A DNA stretch of 64,000 bases from Streptomyces sp. NBC_00483 (GCF_036013745.1 NZ_CP107880.1:8060001-8124000); one strand, 5' to 3'; shown: positions 7,071 through 15,741, numbered from the stretch's first letter. Program-made: numbers and translations. The notes: a model not told the origin generated them from the letters alone.

Positions 7071-9647
7071 GTGGCCGTTCCCGAACCGGCCGAGCGGACC
7101 GACGCCCTCGGATCGCTCCCGCAGCCGCGTACCGCCCCCGAAGGACCGACCGCGCTCCAGACGCTGCGCGCCCTGGACACCAGCCCGCGCGGGCTGACCA
7201 CGGACGAGGCCGAACAGCGCCTGGCCCGGTACGGCGGCAACACCCTGCCCACCGCCCGGCAGCCCTCCTGGCCGCTGCGGCTGTGGCGCAGCCTGCGCGA
7301 CCCCTTCACCACCGTGCTGTTCTGCCTCGGGCTCGTCTCCGCGCTCGTCGCCTCCTGGGGCACAGCCTGCGTCATCCTCGCCCTGGTGATCGTCAGCAGC
7401 GTGCTGCGCACCCACGGCGAGTACCGCGCCGACCGGGCCGGCGCCGGACTGCGCGAACTGGTCGCGGGCACCGCGAGCGTGCAGCGCAGGGAGGGCCCCG
7501 GCGACGAGCCGCGGGTGCGCGAGACACCGGTCGACGACCTCGTGCCCGGCGACGTGGTGCGCCTCGCGCCCGGCGCCCTGGTGCCCGCCGACGTACGCCT
7601 GTTGAAGGCCCGCGGCCTCACCGTGCACCAGGCCGCCCTGACCGGCGAGTCCGCGCCCGTGCCGAAGGAGCCGGCCGACCTGCCGGACGGGGACGGCGAG
7701 GGGCACCTGGTCTTCCAGGGCAGCAGCGTCGCCTCCGGCAGCGGCACCGCGGTCGTCGTCGCCACCGGCGCCGACACCCGGTTCGCCGCCGTGCACAATG
7801 CGCGGCGCGACCGGCCCGCGAGCGCCTTCGACCGCAGCGTGCACGGCATCTCCTGGGTCCTGATCCGCTTCATGCTGCTGACCCCGCCGCTGGTCCTGAT
7901 GGCGAACGCGGCGGTACGCGGCCGGGGCCTGGAGACCCTGCCGTTCGCGGTGGCCGTCGCGGTCGGCCTCACCCCCGAGATGCTGCCGGTCATCGTCACC
8001 ATCTGCCTGGCCCGCGGCGCCTCCCTCCTCGCCCGCTCGCACGGCGTCATCGTGCGCCGCCTCCCGGCCCTGCACGACCTCGGCGCCGTCGACGTGCTGT
8101 GCGTCGACAAGACCGGCACCCTCACCCGCGACCAGCCCGCCGTCGACCTCGAGCGCACCGACCCCGAGGCCCTGCACTGGGCGGGCGCCTCCGCCTGGTG
8201 GACCCTGCAGACCGCCGAACTCACCGACCCCGACCCGCTCGACGAGGCGCTGCTCGCGGCCACCGGGCCCGAGGACTGGGACGCGTACGACGGGGTCGAC
8301 GCGCTGCCCTTCGACCCCGTACGTCGCCTGGCGACGGCCGTCGTCAAGGAACCCGGCACCCTTGGCGTGCACGTCCTCGCCGTGAAGGGCGCAGTGGCGG
8401 AGGTCCTGGAGCGCTGCGCCGTAGAGGAGGACGAGCGGGCCGTACTGCGGAAGCGGGCCGGGGAACTCGCGGCCGACGGCGTGCGCCTGCTGGCCGTGGC
8501 CACCGCACACCGCACCGCCCGCACCCGCGGCTACACCCCGGCCGACGAACGCGGACTGACCTTCCAAGGCTTCGTCGCCTTCCACGACGCCCCGGCCGAC
8601 ACCGCGCACGACGCCGTACGCGCCCTCGGCGAGCGCGGCGTCACCGTCAAGGTGCTCACCGGCGACCACCCGGCCACCGCCACGCGCGTCTGCCGCGACG
8701 TGGGCATCGAGCCCGGCGAGGTCGTCGTCGGAGCCGACATCGAGCACCTCGACGACGACCGGCTCGGGGAGCTCGCCGCCCGCACCACCGTGTTCGCCCG
8801 CTGCACCCCCGACCACAAGGCCCGCGTCATCGCCGCCCTGCGCGGCCGCGGCCACACCGCCGGATTCCTCGGCGACGGCGTCAACGACCTGCCCGCCCTG
8901 CGCGCCGCCGACGTCGGCGTCTGCCCCGCCGGAGGCGTCGACGTGGCCCGCGAGAGCGCGCACGTGGTGCTCGCCGACAAGGACCTCACCGCGCTCGAAC
9001 ACGCCGTCGTGGCGGGCCGGCACTCCAGCGCCAACATCGCCTCGTACCTGCGGATCACGCTCTCCTCCAACCTGGGCAACGTGATCGCGATGCTCGCGGC
9101 GGGCCTGCTGCTGCCGTTCCTGCCGATGCTTCCGCCGCAGGTCCTCGTCCAGAACCTGTGCTTCGACGCGGCCCAGCTCGCGCTCGCCTTCGACCGGCCC
9201 CGGACGGCCGCGCTGCGCCGCCCCACCGTGCTGCGGCCCCGGCCCTTCCTGCGCTTCATCACCGGATTCGGGGCGCTTGGCGCGCTCGCCGACCTCGCGA
9301 CCTTCGGCGCGCTCGCCCTGTGCCTGCCCGGCTCCCTCGACCTCGGCGATCAACAGGGCTTCCACGCCGGGTGGTTCACCGAGAACCTGCTGACCCAGGC
9401 CCTCGTGATGCTGTTGCTGCGCACCGGCCGCCGCACCGCAGAGGGCCGGGCGCCGGGCCCCGTGCGCTGGGCGGCGACGGGGCTCGCGGCCGTCGGCATC
9501 CTGCTGCCGCTGACCCCGCTCGGCCCCTGGCTCGGCGTCTCGGGCCTGCCGCCGCTCTACTATCCGCTGCTCGCTGCGGTCCTCGTGGCGTACGCGCTCG
9601 CGCTGGTCCTGCTGCGGCGGCGGGGGAGCTGGGCGGACCTCCCGTAA
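7071..9647 (+). CDS. P-type ATPase, MgtA-like (magnesium/divalent cation)
   Basis: Membrane ATPase of 858 residues. Visible motifs are the actuator TGES with 'LTGESAPVPKEP', phosphorylation site DKTGT (Asp about 346), 'VLTGDHPAT' in the P domain and the hinge GDGVND (about 601-606). Four hydrophobic stretches precede or flank the M4 motif, and a C-terminal pair group follows. The sequence around the phosphorylated Asp (LGAVDVLCVDKTGTLT) resembles P-III B MgtA/MgtB. I chose GTG 7071, which has GAAGG 7 nt before it. A GTG at 7044 would add nine residues and overlap the regulator gene. The ArsR-type regulator just upstream suggests metal-responsive control. Confidence 0.88.
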   Translation: MAVPEPAERTDALGSLPQPRTAPEGPTALQTLRALDTSPRGLTTDEAEQRLARYGGNTLPTARQPSWPLRLWRSLRDPFTTVLFCLGLVSALVASWGTACVILALVIVSSVLRTHGEYRADRAGAGLRELVAGTASVQRREGPGDEPRVRETPVDDLVPGDVVRLAPGALVPADVRLLKARGLTVHQAALTGESAPVPKEPADLPDGDGEGHLVFQGSSVASGSGTAVVVATGADTRFAAVHNARRDRPASAFDRSVHGISWVLIRFMLLTPPLVLMANAAVRGRGLETLPFAVAVAVGLTPEMLPVIVTICLARGASLLARSHGVIVRRLPALHDLGAVDVLCVDKTGTLTRDQPAVDLERTDPEALHWAGASAWWTLQTAELTDPDPLDEALLAATGPEDWDAYDGVDALPFDPVRRLATAVVKEPGTLGVHVLAVKGAVAEVLERCAVEEDERAVLRKRAGELAADGVRLLAVATAHRTARTRGYTPADERGLTFQGFVAFHDAPADTAHDAVRALGERGVTVKVLTGDHPATATRVCRDVGIEPGEVVVGADIEHLDDDRLGELAARTTVFARCTPDHKARVIAALRGRGHTAGFLGDGVNDLPALRAADVGVCPAGGVDVARESAHVVLADKDLTALEHAVVAGRHSSANIASYLRITLSSNLGNVIAMLAAGLLLPFLPMLPPQVLVQNLCFDAAQLALAFDRPRTAALRRPTVLRPRPFLRFITGFGALGALADLATFGALALCLPGSLDLGDQQGFHAGWFTENLLTQALVMLLLRTGRRTAEGRAPGPVRWAATGLAAVGILLPLTPLGPWLGVSGLPPLYYPLLAAVLVAYALALVLLRRRGSWADLP

Positions 9648-9669
9648 AGGCGGGCCCCGGGCGGCCGGA

Positions 9670-9708
9670 CCCGTCACCCGTAGGCCACAGCCAGGCCCGT
9701 CACCCGTA
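9670..9708. repeat. Short direct repeat at the 3' junction of the P-ATPase and LCP genes
   Basis: CCCGTCACCCGTA occurs at 9670-9682 and again at 9696-9708, 26 bp apart. The second copy contains the stop codon of the LCP gene (minus strand, 9700-9702). A small tail duplication between convergent genes is the simplest reading. Confidence 0.5.
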
Positions 9709-11187
9709 CGACAGGTGGGAGCAGATGTCCTGGTCGGCCGAGCGCGCGGTGTCGGCCACGCCGGACGGCACCGTCGTCGGGGTCGGCGTCGGCGAGGCCG
9801 CGCTGCCCGGCCGGTAGTCCGCGCCGAGCACCACACCGATGCCCGGCGCCGTGCCCGCGGTCAGTTCGGCGTCGGGGAAGAGCCGGGCGACGGCGGAGGC
9901 GTGGGCCTTCTCGCCGGGGCCGTAGGTGATGGTCGTGGTGGACCGGGCCCGGTCCGCGGCGTTGCCCGTCGCCGGCACGGTGAAGCCGCGGCCGGTGAGC
10001 GCCGCGGCGGCGTCGGCGGCGAGGCCGGGGGTGGCGGTGCCGTTGTAGACGCTGACGGAGACGCCCTCGCCGGAGACCTCCCCGGAGGCGCCCTTGCCGG
10101 AGACCTCATCGGTGGCGCTCGCGCTGGGGGAGGCGCCGGCCTTGGCGCCGCCCTTCTTCCCGCTCGCGTCCTTGCCGTCGAGCGTGCGGTCCTCCTTGAG
10201 CGCCGCCCACAGCGCGTCGGCGTCCGGGTGCACGACGGCGACGCGATCACCCTCGTACTTCCAGGGGACGGTGACGAACTTGGTGTTGTGCAGGTCGACG
10301 TTCTTCAGGGACATCGCGAACGCGAGCAGCTTGTCCGCGGATCCGAGCCCGGGGTCGACGGTCATCGACTTCGTGGCGGCGTCGGCGAGCGGCAGCAGCC
10401 TGGTCGGGGTGAAGCCGTCGGACTTGATCTTCTTGATGAGGCTGGAGACGAAGGACTGCTGGCGCTGGATGCGGCCGATGTCGGAGCCGTCGCCGATGCC
10501 GTGCCGGATGCGGACGTAGTCGAGCGCCCGCTGCCCGGAGACGGTCTGCTCGCCCTTCTTGAAGAGGCGCTTGCCCTGCGTGGGCCGGTTCGGGTTGAGG
10601 TCGTTCTGGTAGACGTCGTTCGGCAGGCAGACCCTGACGCCGCCGACCACGTCGGTGAGCTGCGAGAAGCCCTTGAAGTCGACGACGACGGTGTGGTCCA
10701 CGCGCAGCCCCGTGAGCTGCTCGACGGTGTTCTGGGTGCAGGCCGGATTTCCCTCGGCGGTCTGGCCCGTCGTATAGGCCGCGTTGAACATCACGTCGGT
10801 GCGTGTGCTGCTCCACGTACCGTCGGGCAGCTTGCACGGCGGGATCGTGACCAGGGTGTCGCGGGGGACGGAGACGCCGACGGCGTGCCGGTGGTCGGCG
10901 TAGACGTGCAGCAGGAACGCGGTGTCCGAGCGGCCGATGTCGTGTCTGTCGCCGCCGCCGAGATCGCTGTTCCCGCCGGTGCGCGCGTCGGTGCCGATCA
11001 CCAGGACGTTCTCGCCCTTGGACGTGTCGGCGGGGCGGTTCCTGGACAGGCCGTCCGAGCCGAACGTGTCGATGTTGCCGTTCAGCTTCAGGTACAGCCA
11101 CCCGGCCCCGCCGGTGATCAGGACGAGCATCGCAAGGCCCGTCACGAGTGTGATCCGCAGTCGGCTGCGCTTACGCCGTCGCCCCAT
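9700..11187 (-). CDS. LytR-CpsA-Psr (LCP) family cell-wall glycopolymer ligase
   Basis: Membrane-anchored transferase that attaches glycopolymers from lipid carriers to peptidoglycan. The 495-residue protein has a basic N-terminus (RRRKRSRLR), one membrane segment (about 10-33) and an extracellular LCP domain (about 55-310) with 'VLVIGTDAR', 'SDTAFLLHV', 'VSVPRDTLV', a VDFKGF stretch and 'YVRIRHGIGDGSDIGR'. After a low-complexity linker (about 335-375) comes a LytR_C domain beginning 'VSVYNGT'. It starts at the second of two ATGs (11187), because AAGG is 8 nt before it; the ATG at 11193 is the alternative. It is divergent from tatA. Confidence 0.88.
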   Translation of the reverse strand: MGRRRKRSRLRITLVTGLAMLVLITGGAGWLYLKLNGNIDTFGSDGLSRNRPADTSKGENVLVIGTDARTGGNSDLGGGDRHDIGRSDTAFLLHVYADHRHAVGVSVPRDTLVTIPPCKLPDGTWSSTRTDVMFNAAYTTGQTAEGNPACTQNTVEQLTGLRVDHTVVVDFKGFSQLTDVVGGVRVCLPNDVYQNDLNPNRPTQGKRLFKKGEQTVSGQRALDYVRIRHGIGDGSDIGRIQRQQSFVSSLIKKIKSDGFTPTRLLPLADAATKSMTVDPGLGSADKLLAFAMSLKNVDLHNTKFVTVPWKYEGDRVAVVHPDADALWAALKEDRTLDGKDASGKKGGAKAGASPSASATDEVSGKGASGEVSGEGVSVSVYNGTATPGLAADAAAALTGRGFTVPATGNAADRARSTTTITYGPGEKAHASAVARLFPDAELTAGTAPGIGVVLGADYRPGSAASPTPTPTTVPSGVADTARSADQDICSHLSYG

Positions 11188-11227
11188 ACCCATGCCCTTG
11201 CTGTCGGTCCACTCATTGGTTGTACAG

Positions 11228-11235
11228 TTGCGCAA
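11228..11235. promoter_or_regulatory. TTGCGCAA palindrome between the LCP gene and tatA
   Basis: A perfect 8-bp palindrome in the divergent intergenic region. The same octamer recurs at 11502-11509, just before the TerD gene. Regulator unknown; either site could be chance, but the pair brackets tatA. Confidence 0.3.
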
Positions 11236-11307
11236 TGTAGCAAGCGCGGCTGTGGGGGTGGCACGTCCACCCCGGCCGCGGTCCGACCACGACAAGAGGT
11301 GAACGCC

Positions 11308-11484
11308 ATGTTCCGAAACGCACTGGAGCCCTGGCACCTGTTGGTCCTGGGCGTCGTGATCATCGTGCTCTTCGGGTCCAAGAAGCTGCCGGACACCGCA
11401 CGCTCCCTGGGCAAGTCTTTGCGCATCCTCAAGAGCGAGACGAAGGCCATGAAGGAGAGCGACGAGACCGCGGCACCACTGTAA
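11308..11484 (+). CDS. tatA: TatA/TatE-family twin-arginine translocase protein (short)
   Basis: Small membrane protein of the Tat export system. The 58 residues give an N-terminal hydrophobic helix (about 10-22), the FGSKKLPDTARSLGKS amphipathic hinge (about 23-38) and a short charged tail. Main Streptomyces TatA proteins are usually longer, with an acidic/Pro-Ala tail, so this is probably an accessory copy. ATG 11308 has GAGG 8 nt upstream. No tatB or tatC is nearby; the neighbours are LCP (divergent) and TerD (same strand). Confidence 0.88.
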   Translation: MFRNALEPWHLLVLGVVIIVLFGSKKLPDTARSLGKSLRILKSETKAMKESDETAAPL

Positions 11485-11501
11485 GCGGGCCACTTTAAGT
11501 A

Positions 11502-11509
11502 TTGCGCAA
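11502..11509. promoter_or_regulatory. TTGCGCAA palindrome upstream of the first TerD gene
   Basis: Second copy of the octamer found at 11228-11235. It lies 30 nt before the GTG start at 11539, where a promoter or operator would be expected. Confidence 0.3.
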
Positions 11510-11538
11510 GTGTTGGAAATGATGTGGAGGTAGCAGCT

Positions 11539-12114
11539 GTGGGAGTTTCCCTGGGCAAGGGCGGCAATGTCTCGCTCAGCAAGGAGGCGCCGGGCCTGAC
11601 CGCGGTGACGGTCGGCCTGGGCTGGGACGTGCGCACGACGACGGGCACCGATTACGACCTCGACGCGAGCGCCCTGCTGTGCGACGCGTCCGGGAAGGTG
11701 CTCTCGGACAAGCACTTCGTCTTCTACAACAACCTCACCAGCCCGGACGGCTCCGTCGAGCACACCGGGGACAACCTCACCGGTGAGGGCGAGGGCGACG
11801 ACGAGAGCATCAAGGTGAATCTCGCCGGGGTGCCCGCCGAGATCGACAAGGTCGTCTTTCCCGTGTCGATCCATGACGCCGAGCCGCGCGGCCAGAGCTT
11901 CGGCCAGGTCCGCAACGCGTTCATCCGCGTCGTGAACCAGGCGGGCGGCGCCGAGATCGCCCGCTACGACCTCTCCGAGGACGCCTCCACCGAGACCGCG
12001 ATGGTCTTCGGCGAGCTGTACCGGCACGGGGCGGAGTGGAAGTTCCGCGCCGTGGGCCAGGGCTACGCCTCGGGCCTCGCCGGCATCGCGCAGGACTTCG
12101 GCGTCAACGTCTGA
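11539..12114 (+). CDS. TerD-family tellurium/stress resistance protein (copy 1)
   Basis: Calcium-binding stress protein of 191 residues. It contains '[15 protein letters not shown]' at the N-terminus, 'LGWDVR', 'YDLDASALL', '[18 protein letters not shown]' (about 75-92; acidic Ca2+-binding loop) and a C-terminal '[10 protein letters not shown]'. This is a complete TerD domain. GTG 11539 has GGAGG 8 nt upstream and begins the family-typical MGVSL; the frame is open to 11524, but that would place the start on the ribosome site. The gene ends in a strong terminator at 12130-12165 before the second TerD gene. Confidence 0.92.
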   Translation: MGVSLGKGGNVSLSKEAPGLTAVTVGLGWDVRTTTGTDYDLDASALLCDASGKVLSDKHFVFYNNLTSPDGSVEHTGDNLTGEGEGDDESIKVNLAGVPAEIDKVVFPVSIHDAEPRGQSFGQVRNAFIRVVNQAGGAEIARYDLSEDASTETAMVFGELYRHGAEWKFRAVGQGYASGLAGIAQDFGVNV

Positions 12115-12129
12115 GGCACGCGCCGCTCC

Positions 12130-12165
12130 GGCGCCGCCCGCCCCATGAGCGGGGCGGGCGGCGCC
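12130..12165 (+). terminator. Perfect 15-bp stem-loop after terD copy 1
   Basis: GGCGCCGCCCGCCCC (12130-12144) and GGGGCGGGCGGCGCC (12151-12165) form a perfect stem with a six-base loop. No T-run follows, as is common in Streptomyces. Confidence 0.85.
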
Positions 12166-12205
12166 TGGTACGACACCATCCGACCGCCCGACCAGAAGGC
12201 ACCGC

Positions 12206-12787
12206 ATGTCCGTGAACCTGGCCAAGGGCCAGCAGATCAGCCTCAGCAAGGACTCCGGCGACGCCCTGACCGTCGTACGGATGGGACTCGGCTGGCAGGC
12301 CGCGCCCCGCAAGGGCTTCCTCGCCAAGCTGACCGGCACCCGTGAGATCGACCTCGACGCCTCGGCCGTGCTCTTCGCCGGGCAGAGCTATGTCGACGTC
12401 GTCTTCTTCCGTCACCTCGTCAGCGAGGACGGCTCGGTGCGGCACAGCGGCGACAACCTCGTGGGCGGCACCGGGCAGGCCGACGACGAGTCCATCACCG
12501 TCGAACTCCCGCGCGTCCCGCGCGAGGTGGACCAGATCGTCTTCACCGTGAACTCGTTCACCGGCCAGACCTTCGCCGAGGTGGGCAGCGCGCACTGCCG
12601 CCTCGTCGACGAGACCACCGGGCAGGAACTCGCCCGCTACACCCTCGCGGGCGGCGGCGGCCACACCGCGCAGATCATGGCCAAGGTCCAGCGCGAGGGC
12701 GCCGGCTGGAAGCTGAGAGCGATCGGGGAGCCGGCGGCGGGCCGGACCTTCCAGGACCTGATGCCCGCGATCACCCGCCACCTGTGA
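12206..12787 (+). CDS. TerD-family stress protein (copy 2)
   Basis: Paralogue of the preceding TerD gene, 193 residues. It keeps 'VNLAKGQQISLSK', 'LGWQ', 'IDLDASAVL', 'SVRHSGDNLVGG' with the acidic 'QADDES' loop, and 'WKLRAIGEP' near the end. An insertion with 'RKGFLAKLTGTREI' (about 33-46) separates it from copy 1. ATG 12206 has GAAGG 6 nt upstream. Its stop overlaps the start of the next gene (GTG inside CTGTGAG at 12784), so the acyltransferase is translationally coupled to it. Confidence 0.9.
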   Translation: MSVNLAKGQQISLSKDSGDALTVVRMGLGWQAAPRKGFLAKLTGTREIDLDASAVLFAGQSYVDVVFFRHLVSEDGSVRHSGDNLVGGTGQADDESITVELPRVPREVDQIVFTVNSFTGQTFAEVGSAHCRLVDETTGQELARYTLAGGGGHTAQIMAKVQREGAGWKLRAIGEPAAGRTFQDLMPAITRHL

Positions 12788-13848
12788 GCCTGACGACCGC
12801 CCCGGCCCGTACGGAGGTGAGGGCGGCCAAGGGCCGGGACGCGTTCCACGACAACGCCAAGTACCTGGCGATCGTGCTCGTCGCGATGGGGCACGCGTGG
12901 GAGCCGCTGCGCGACGACAGCCGCGCGGCGGCCGCGCTCTACACCACGGTCTACGCCTTCCACATGCCGGCGTTCATCGTGATCTCCGGCTACTTCTCGC
13001 GCTCCTTCGACGCGAGCCCCGGCCGGCTCAGGCGGCTGATCACGGGCGTGGCCGTGCCGTACGTCGTCTTCGAGGTCGCCTACACCCTCTTCAAGCGGAC
13101 GGCGGGCGACGACCCGGACTATCCGATCAGCCTGCTCGACCCCTGGTACCTGACCTGGTTCCTGATCGCGCTCTTCGTCTGGCGGCTGACCACTCCGCTG
13201 TGGAAGGTGATCCGGTGGCCGCTGCCGGTGGCGCTCTCCATCGCGGCGCTCGCCTCCGTCTCGCCCAGCATCGGCGACGACCTGGACCTGCAACGCGTCC
13301 TGCAGTTCCTGCCGTTCTTCGTCCTCGGACTGTGCCTGAAGCCGGAGCACTTCCAGCTGGTGCGCCGCAAGGAGACGCGGATCCTCGCGGTGCCGGTCTT
13401 CGCTGCGGCGCTGCTGTTCGCGTACTGGGCGGTGCCGCGGATGAACGCGGCCTGGTTCTACCGCCGCGACAGCGCCCAGGAGTTGGGCGCTCCCGGCTGG
13501 ACCGGTGTGGCCATGACGCTGGCCATGTTCGGCTGCTCGGCGATCCTGGTCGCGTGCTTCTTCGCGTGGGTGCCGGGGCGCAGGCTCTGGTTCACGGCGC
13601 TCGGCGCGGGCACGCTCTACGGCTATCTCCTGCACGGCTTCCTCGCCAAGGGCTCCCGCTTCTGGGACTGGTACGAGGTCGACTGGGTGCACACCCCGTG
13701 GGGCGAGATCGTGGTGACACTCATCGCGGCGACCGTGATCACCGCGCTGTGCACACCACCGGTGCAGCGGACGTTCCGGTTCGTGATGGAGCCGAAGATG
13801 GAGTGGGCGTTCAAGCGGGACGCGGCCGAGGTGGCGCGCAGCGGCTGA
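12784..13848 (+). CDS. Acyltransferase 3-family membrane protein
   Basis: Integral membrane protein of 354 residues with about ten hydrophobic segments. The family transfers acyl groups, often to cell-surface carbohydrates. The N-terminal 'DNAKYLAIVLVAMGHAWEP' region (about 22-41) carries the conserved His of this family, and 'FHMPAFIVISGYFSR' follows near residue 60. The GTG start at 12784 overlaps the TerD copy 2 stop by four bases, a classic coupling signal. The acceptor is unknown. Confidence 0.82.
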   Translation: MSLTTAPARTEVRAAKGRDAFHDNAKYLAIVLVAMGHAWEPLRDDSRAAAALYTTVYAFHMPAFIVISGYFSRSFDASPGRLRRLITGVAVPYVVFEVAYTLFKRTAGDDPDYPISLLDPWYLTWFLIALFVWRLTTPLWKVIRWPLPVALSIAALASVSPSIGDDLDLQRVLQFLPFFVLGLCLKPEHFQLVRRKETRILAVPVFAAALLFAYWAVPRMNAAWFYRRDSAQELGAPGWTGVAMTLAMFGCSAILVACFFAWVPGRRLWFTALGAGTLYGYLLHGFLAKGSRFWDWYEVDWVHTPWGEIVVTLIAATVITALCTPPVQRTFRFVMEPKMEWAFKRDAAEVARSG

Positions 13849-13891
13849 CAGCCCGTCAACTCATAGCCGCAGTGACTGACAGCCCGTCAAC

Positions 13892-14917
13892 TCACAGCCC
13901 TGTCTGTCCCTTTGCGGCCGCTCGCTGTGCCTGCGGCGAGCAGCCGAACCAGCGGCGGCAGGAGCGGCTGAAGCTGCTCTGCTCGCTGTACCCGAGCACG
14001 TCGGCGAGTTGGGCGAGCGGCATCGCCGTCGTGCGCAGATACCGGTCGGCGAGTTCGTGGCGCACGTCGTCGACGATCTCCTGGAACGTCGTCCCGTGCG
14101 CCGCCAACTGCCGTTGCAGAGTGCGGGGGTGGAGGGCGAAGCTGTCCGCCACGTCCTCCAGGCTGAACCGCCGGGTGGGCAGCGCGCGCTTGACCGTGCT
14201 GCGCACCTCGGCGGGCAGTCCGTTGCCGAGGGCGCCGCCGACCATGCCGCTCAGATACTCCAGGGCGAGCCTGCGCACCGCCGGATCGCTGCCCTCGACC
14301 GGGCGGTTCAGCACGCCGGAGGAGAAGCGGAACCCCCAGTGGTCCTGCTCGACCGCCACCGGGCAGCCGAAGTAGTCCTCGTACGTGGCCGTGGGCGCCG
14401 CGGGCCGGTGCAGGAGGGACGCGGAGAACGGCGTGAACTCCGGCCCGATCAGGATGCGGAAGATCTGCAGGCTGGTGCCCAGGGACAGTTCGCCGATCTG
14501 TGCCACGTCGATCAGCGTGCGCAGCACGCGCGGGCGGATGCGGAAGTGGTACTCGGTCTCCGCCCCCGCCGTCTCCACGGCGATCTCGATCGCCGGACTG
14601 TACTGGTAGAGGAACCGGGCGATGCCGTCCAGCGCGTCGCCCACCGACGTGGCGTGCCGCGCGATGACGCCGACCGGGCCGAGGATGTCCAGGCCCTGGT
14701 GCGCGGAGAGCCGCAGCCCGAGGTCGGGGCAGTCGTGCCGCCTGGCCGCGAGGTCGAGGACCGTGACCAGCGCGCGGTACGAGATGTAGTCGTCCGGGTC
14801 GCTGATCGCCTCGGGCCGGATGCCGGCCTGCCGCAGCAGCGGTTCGGCCTGCCCGCCGAGCGAGCCCACCAGCGCGGGAAAGCCGGTGAGGGAACTGGAA
14901 CGGATCAGCGAACTCAT
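13892..14917 (-). CDS. AraC-family regulator with arabinose_bd-type N-domain (OruR/ArgR-like)
   Basis: Predicted activator of 341 residues. The N-terminal part (about 1-215) matches the ligand-binding module of AraC regulators that often control catabolic operons ('DPDDYISYRALV', 'LGLRLSAHQGLDILGPVG'). The C-terminal part (about 245-335) holds two helix-turn-helix motifs, with 'HPRTLQRQLAAHGTTFQEI' and 'QLADVLGYSEQSSFSRSCRRWFG' style sequence. ATG 14917 was chosen as the family-like start; upstream in-frame codons would run into the shared promoter. It is divergent from the dehydrogenase operon at 15025 and probably controls it. Confidence 0.85.
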   Translation of the reverse strand: MSSLIRSSSLTGFPALVGSLGGQAEPLLRQAGIRPEAISDPDDYISYRALVTVLDLAARRHDCPDLGLRLSAHQGLDILGPVGVIARHATSVGDALDGIARFLYQYSPAIEIAVETAGAETEYHFRIRPRVLRTLIDVAQIGELSLGTSLQIFRILIGPEFTPFSASLLHRPAAPTATYEDYFGCPVAVEQDHWGFRFSSGVLNRPVEGSDPAVRRLALEYLSGMVGGALGNGLPAEVRSTVKRALPTRRFSLEDVADSFALHPRTLQRQLAAHGTTFQEIVDDVRHELADRYLRTTAMPLAQLADVLGYSEQSSFSRSCRRWFGCSPQAQRAAAKGQTGL

Positions 14918-14937
14918 GTCGCCAAGTGTCAAATTCT

Positions 14938-14957
14938 TGTCGTCCGACGTCAAGACG
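14938..14957. promoter_or_regulatory. Shared operator-like words in the AraC/SDR divergent promoter
   Basis: TGTCGTCC (14938-14945) is followed directly by GACGTCAAGACG (14946-14957). Both words reappear in the other divergent promoter of this island: GACGTCAAG at 22746-22754, TGTCGTCC at 22759-22766 and CGTCAAGACG at 22820-22829. They are candidates for the binding site of the AraC-type regulator. Confidence 0.4.
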
Positions 14958-15024
14958 TGACGGGCAATGAGTCGCAAGCTGGGGGCCATTCACTTTTCCG
15001 GATCCGGAGCAAGGGAGCCCTCGG

Positions 15025-15741
15025 ATGCCCGTCGACTTCGACGTGTCAGGCAAGACTGTTCTCATCACCGGTGGCCGTGGGGGCATCGGCGGCGCGATCG
15101 CCGCGGCGTTCGTGGAGGCCGGCGCACAGGTGATCGCCACGGATGTCTCACCGGTTCCGGCCGAGCCCCGCAAGGGCATCGACGACCGCGTCCTCGACGT
15201 GCGCGACGCCGACGCCGTCACCGCTCTCGCCGAGGGCCTCGACCGGCTCGACGTGCTGGTGCAGTGCGCGGGCCGCGCCGTGCCCATGGAGGAGTACGAG
15301 CTGGCGACCTTCGAGGAGGTCATCGGCATCCACCTCACCGGTTCGTTCTCGATGGCGACCGCGCTGCGCCCGCTGCTCGCGGCCTCCGGCGGCAGCGTCC
15401 TCAACGTCGGCTCCATGTACAGCTACTTCGGCTCCCCGCTGGTGCCCGCCTACGGCGCCGCGAAGGCCGCCGTCGTGCAGCTGACGAAGACCCTCGCGCT
15501 CGCCTGGGCCGCCGACGGCATCCGCGTCAACGGCATCGCGCCGGGCTGGATCCGCACCGCCATGACGCAGTCGCTCGACGCCCTGCCCGAGGCGGCGCAG
15601 GCGATCGTCAGCCGCATCCCGAGCGGGCAGCTCAGCGAACCGGAGGAACTGGCCGGCACCGCCCTGTTCCTGGCCTCGCCCGCCGCCCGCCTGATCAACG
15701 GCGTGACCATCCCGGTCGACGGCGGATACAGCGCGAGCTGA
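15025..15741 (+). CDS. Short-chain dehydrogenase/reductase
   Basis: NAD(P)-dependent oxidoreductase of 238 residues. The Rossmann motif TGGRGGIG is at 15-22. The catalytic Tyr143-x3-Lys147 lies in AYGAAK, and 'VRVNGIAPGWIRT' and a C-terminal 'PVDGGYSAS' are standard. Asp39 in 'ATDVS' after the second strand favours NAD over NADP. ATG 15025 has GGGAG upstream. It heads a four-gene operon with an alcohol dehydrogenase, a cupin and a DUF1254 protein, consistent with oxidation of an alcohol or ketone in a degradative pathway. Confidence 0.9.
   Translation: MPVDFDVSGKTVLITGGRGGIGGAIAAAFVEAGAQVIATDVSPVPAEPRKGIDDRVLDVRDADAVTALAEGLDRLDVLVQCAGRAVPMEEYELATFEEVIGIHLTGSFSMATALRPLLAASGGSVLNVGSMYSYFGSPLVPAYGAAKAAVVQLTKTLALAWAADGIRVNGIAPGWIRTAMTQSLDALPEAAQAIVSRIPSGQLSEPEELAGTALFLASPAARLINGVTIPVDGGYSAS

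Noticed and set aside
6984..9836. A 950-residue open frame on the minus strand opposite the MgtA-like gene
   Set aside because: It is antisense to a gene with all P-type ATPase motifs, shows no recognisable domain and is low-complexity (Gly, Arg, Glu, Gln); typical of GC-rich shadow frames.
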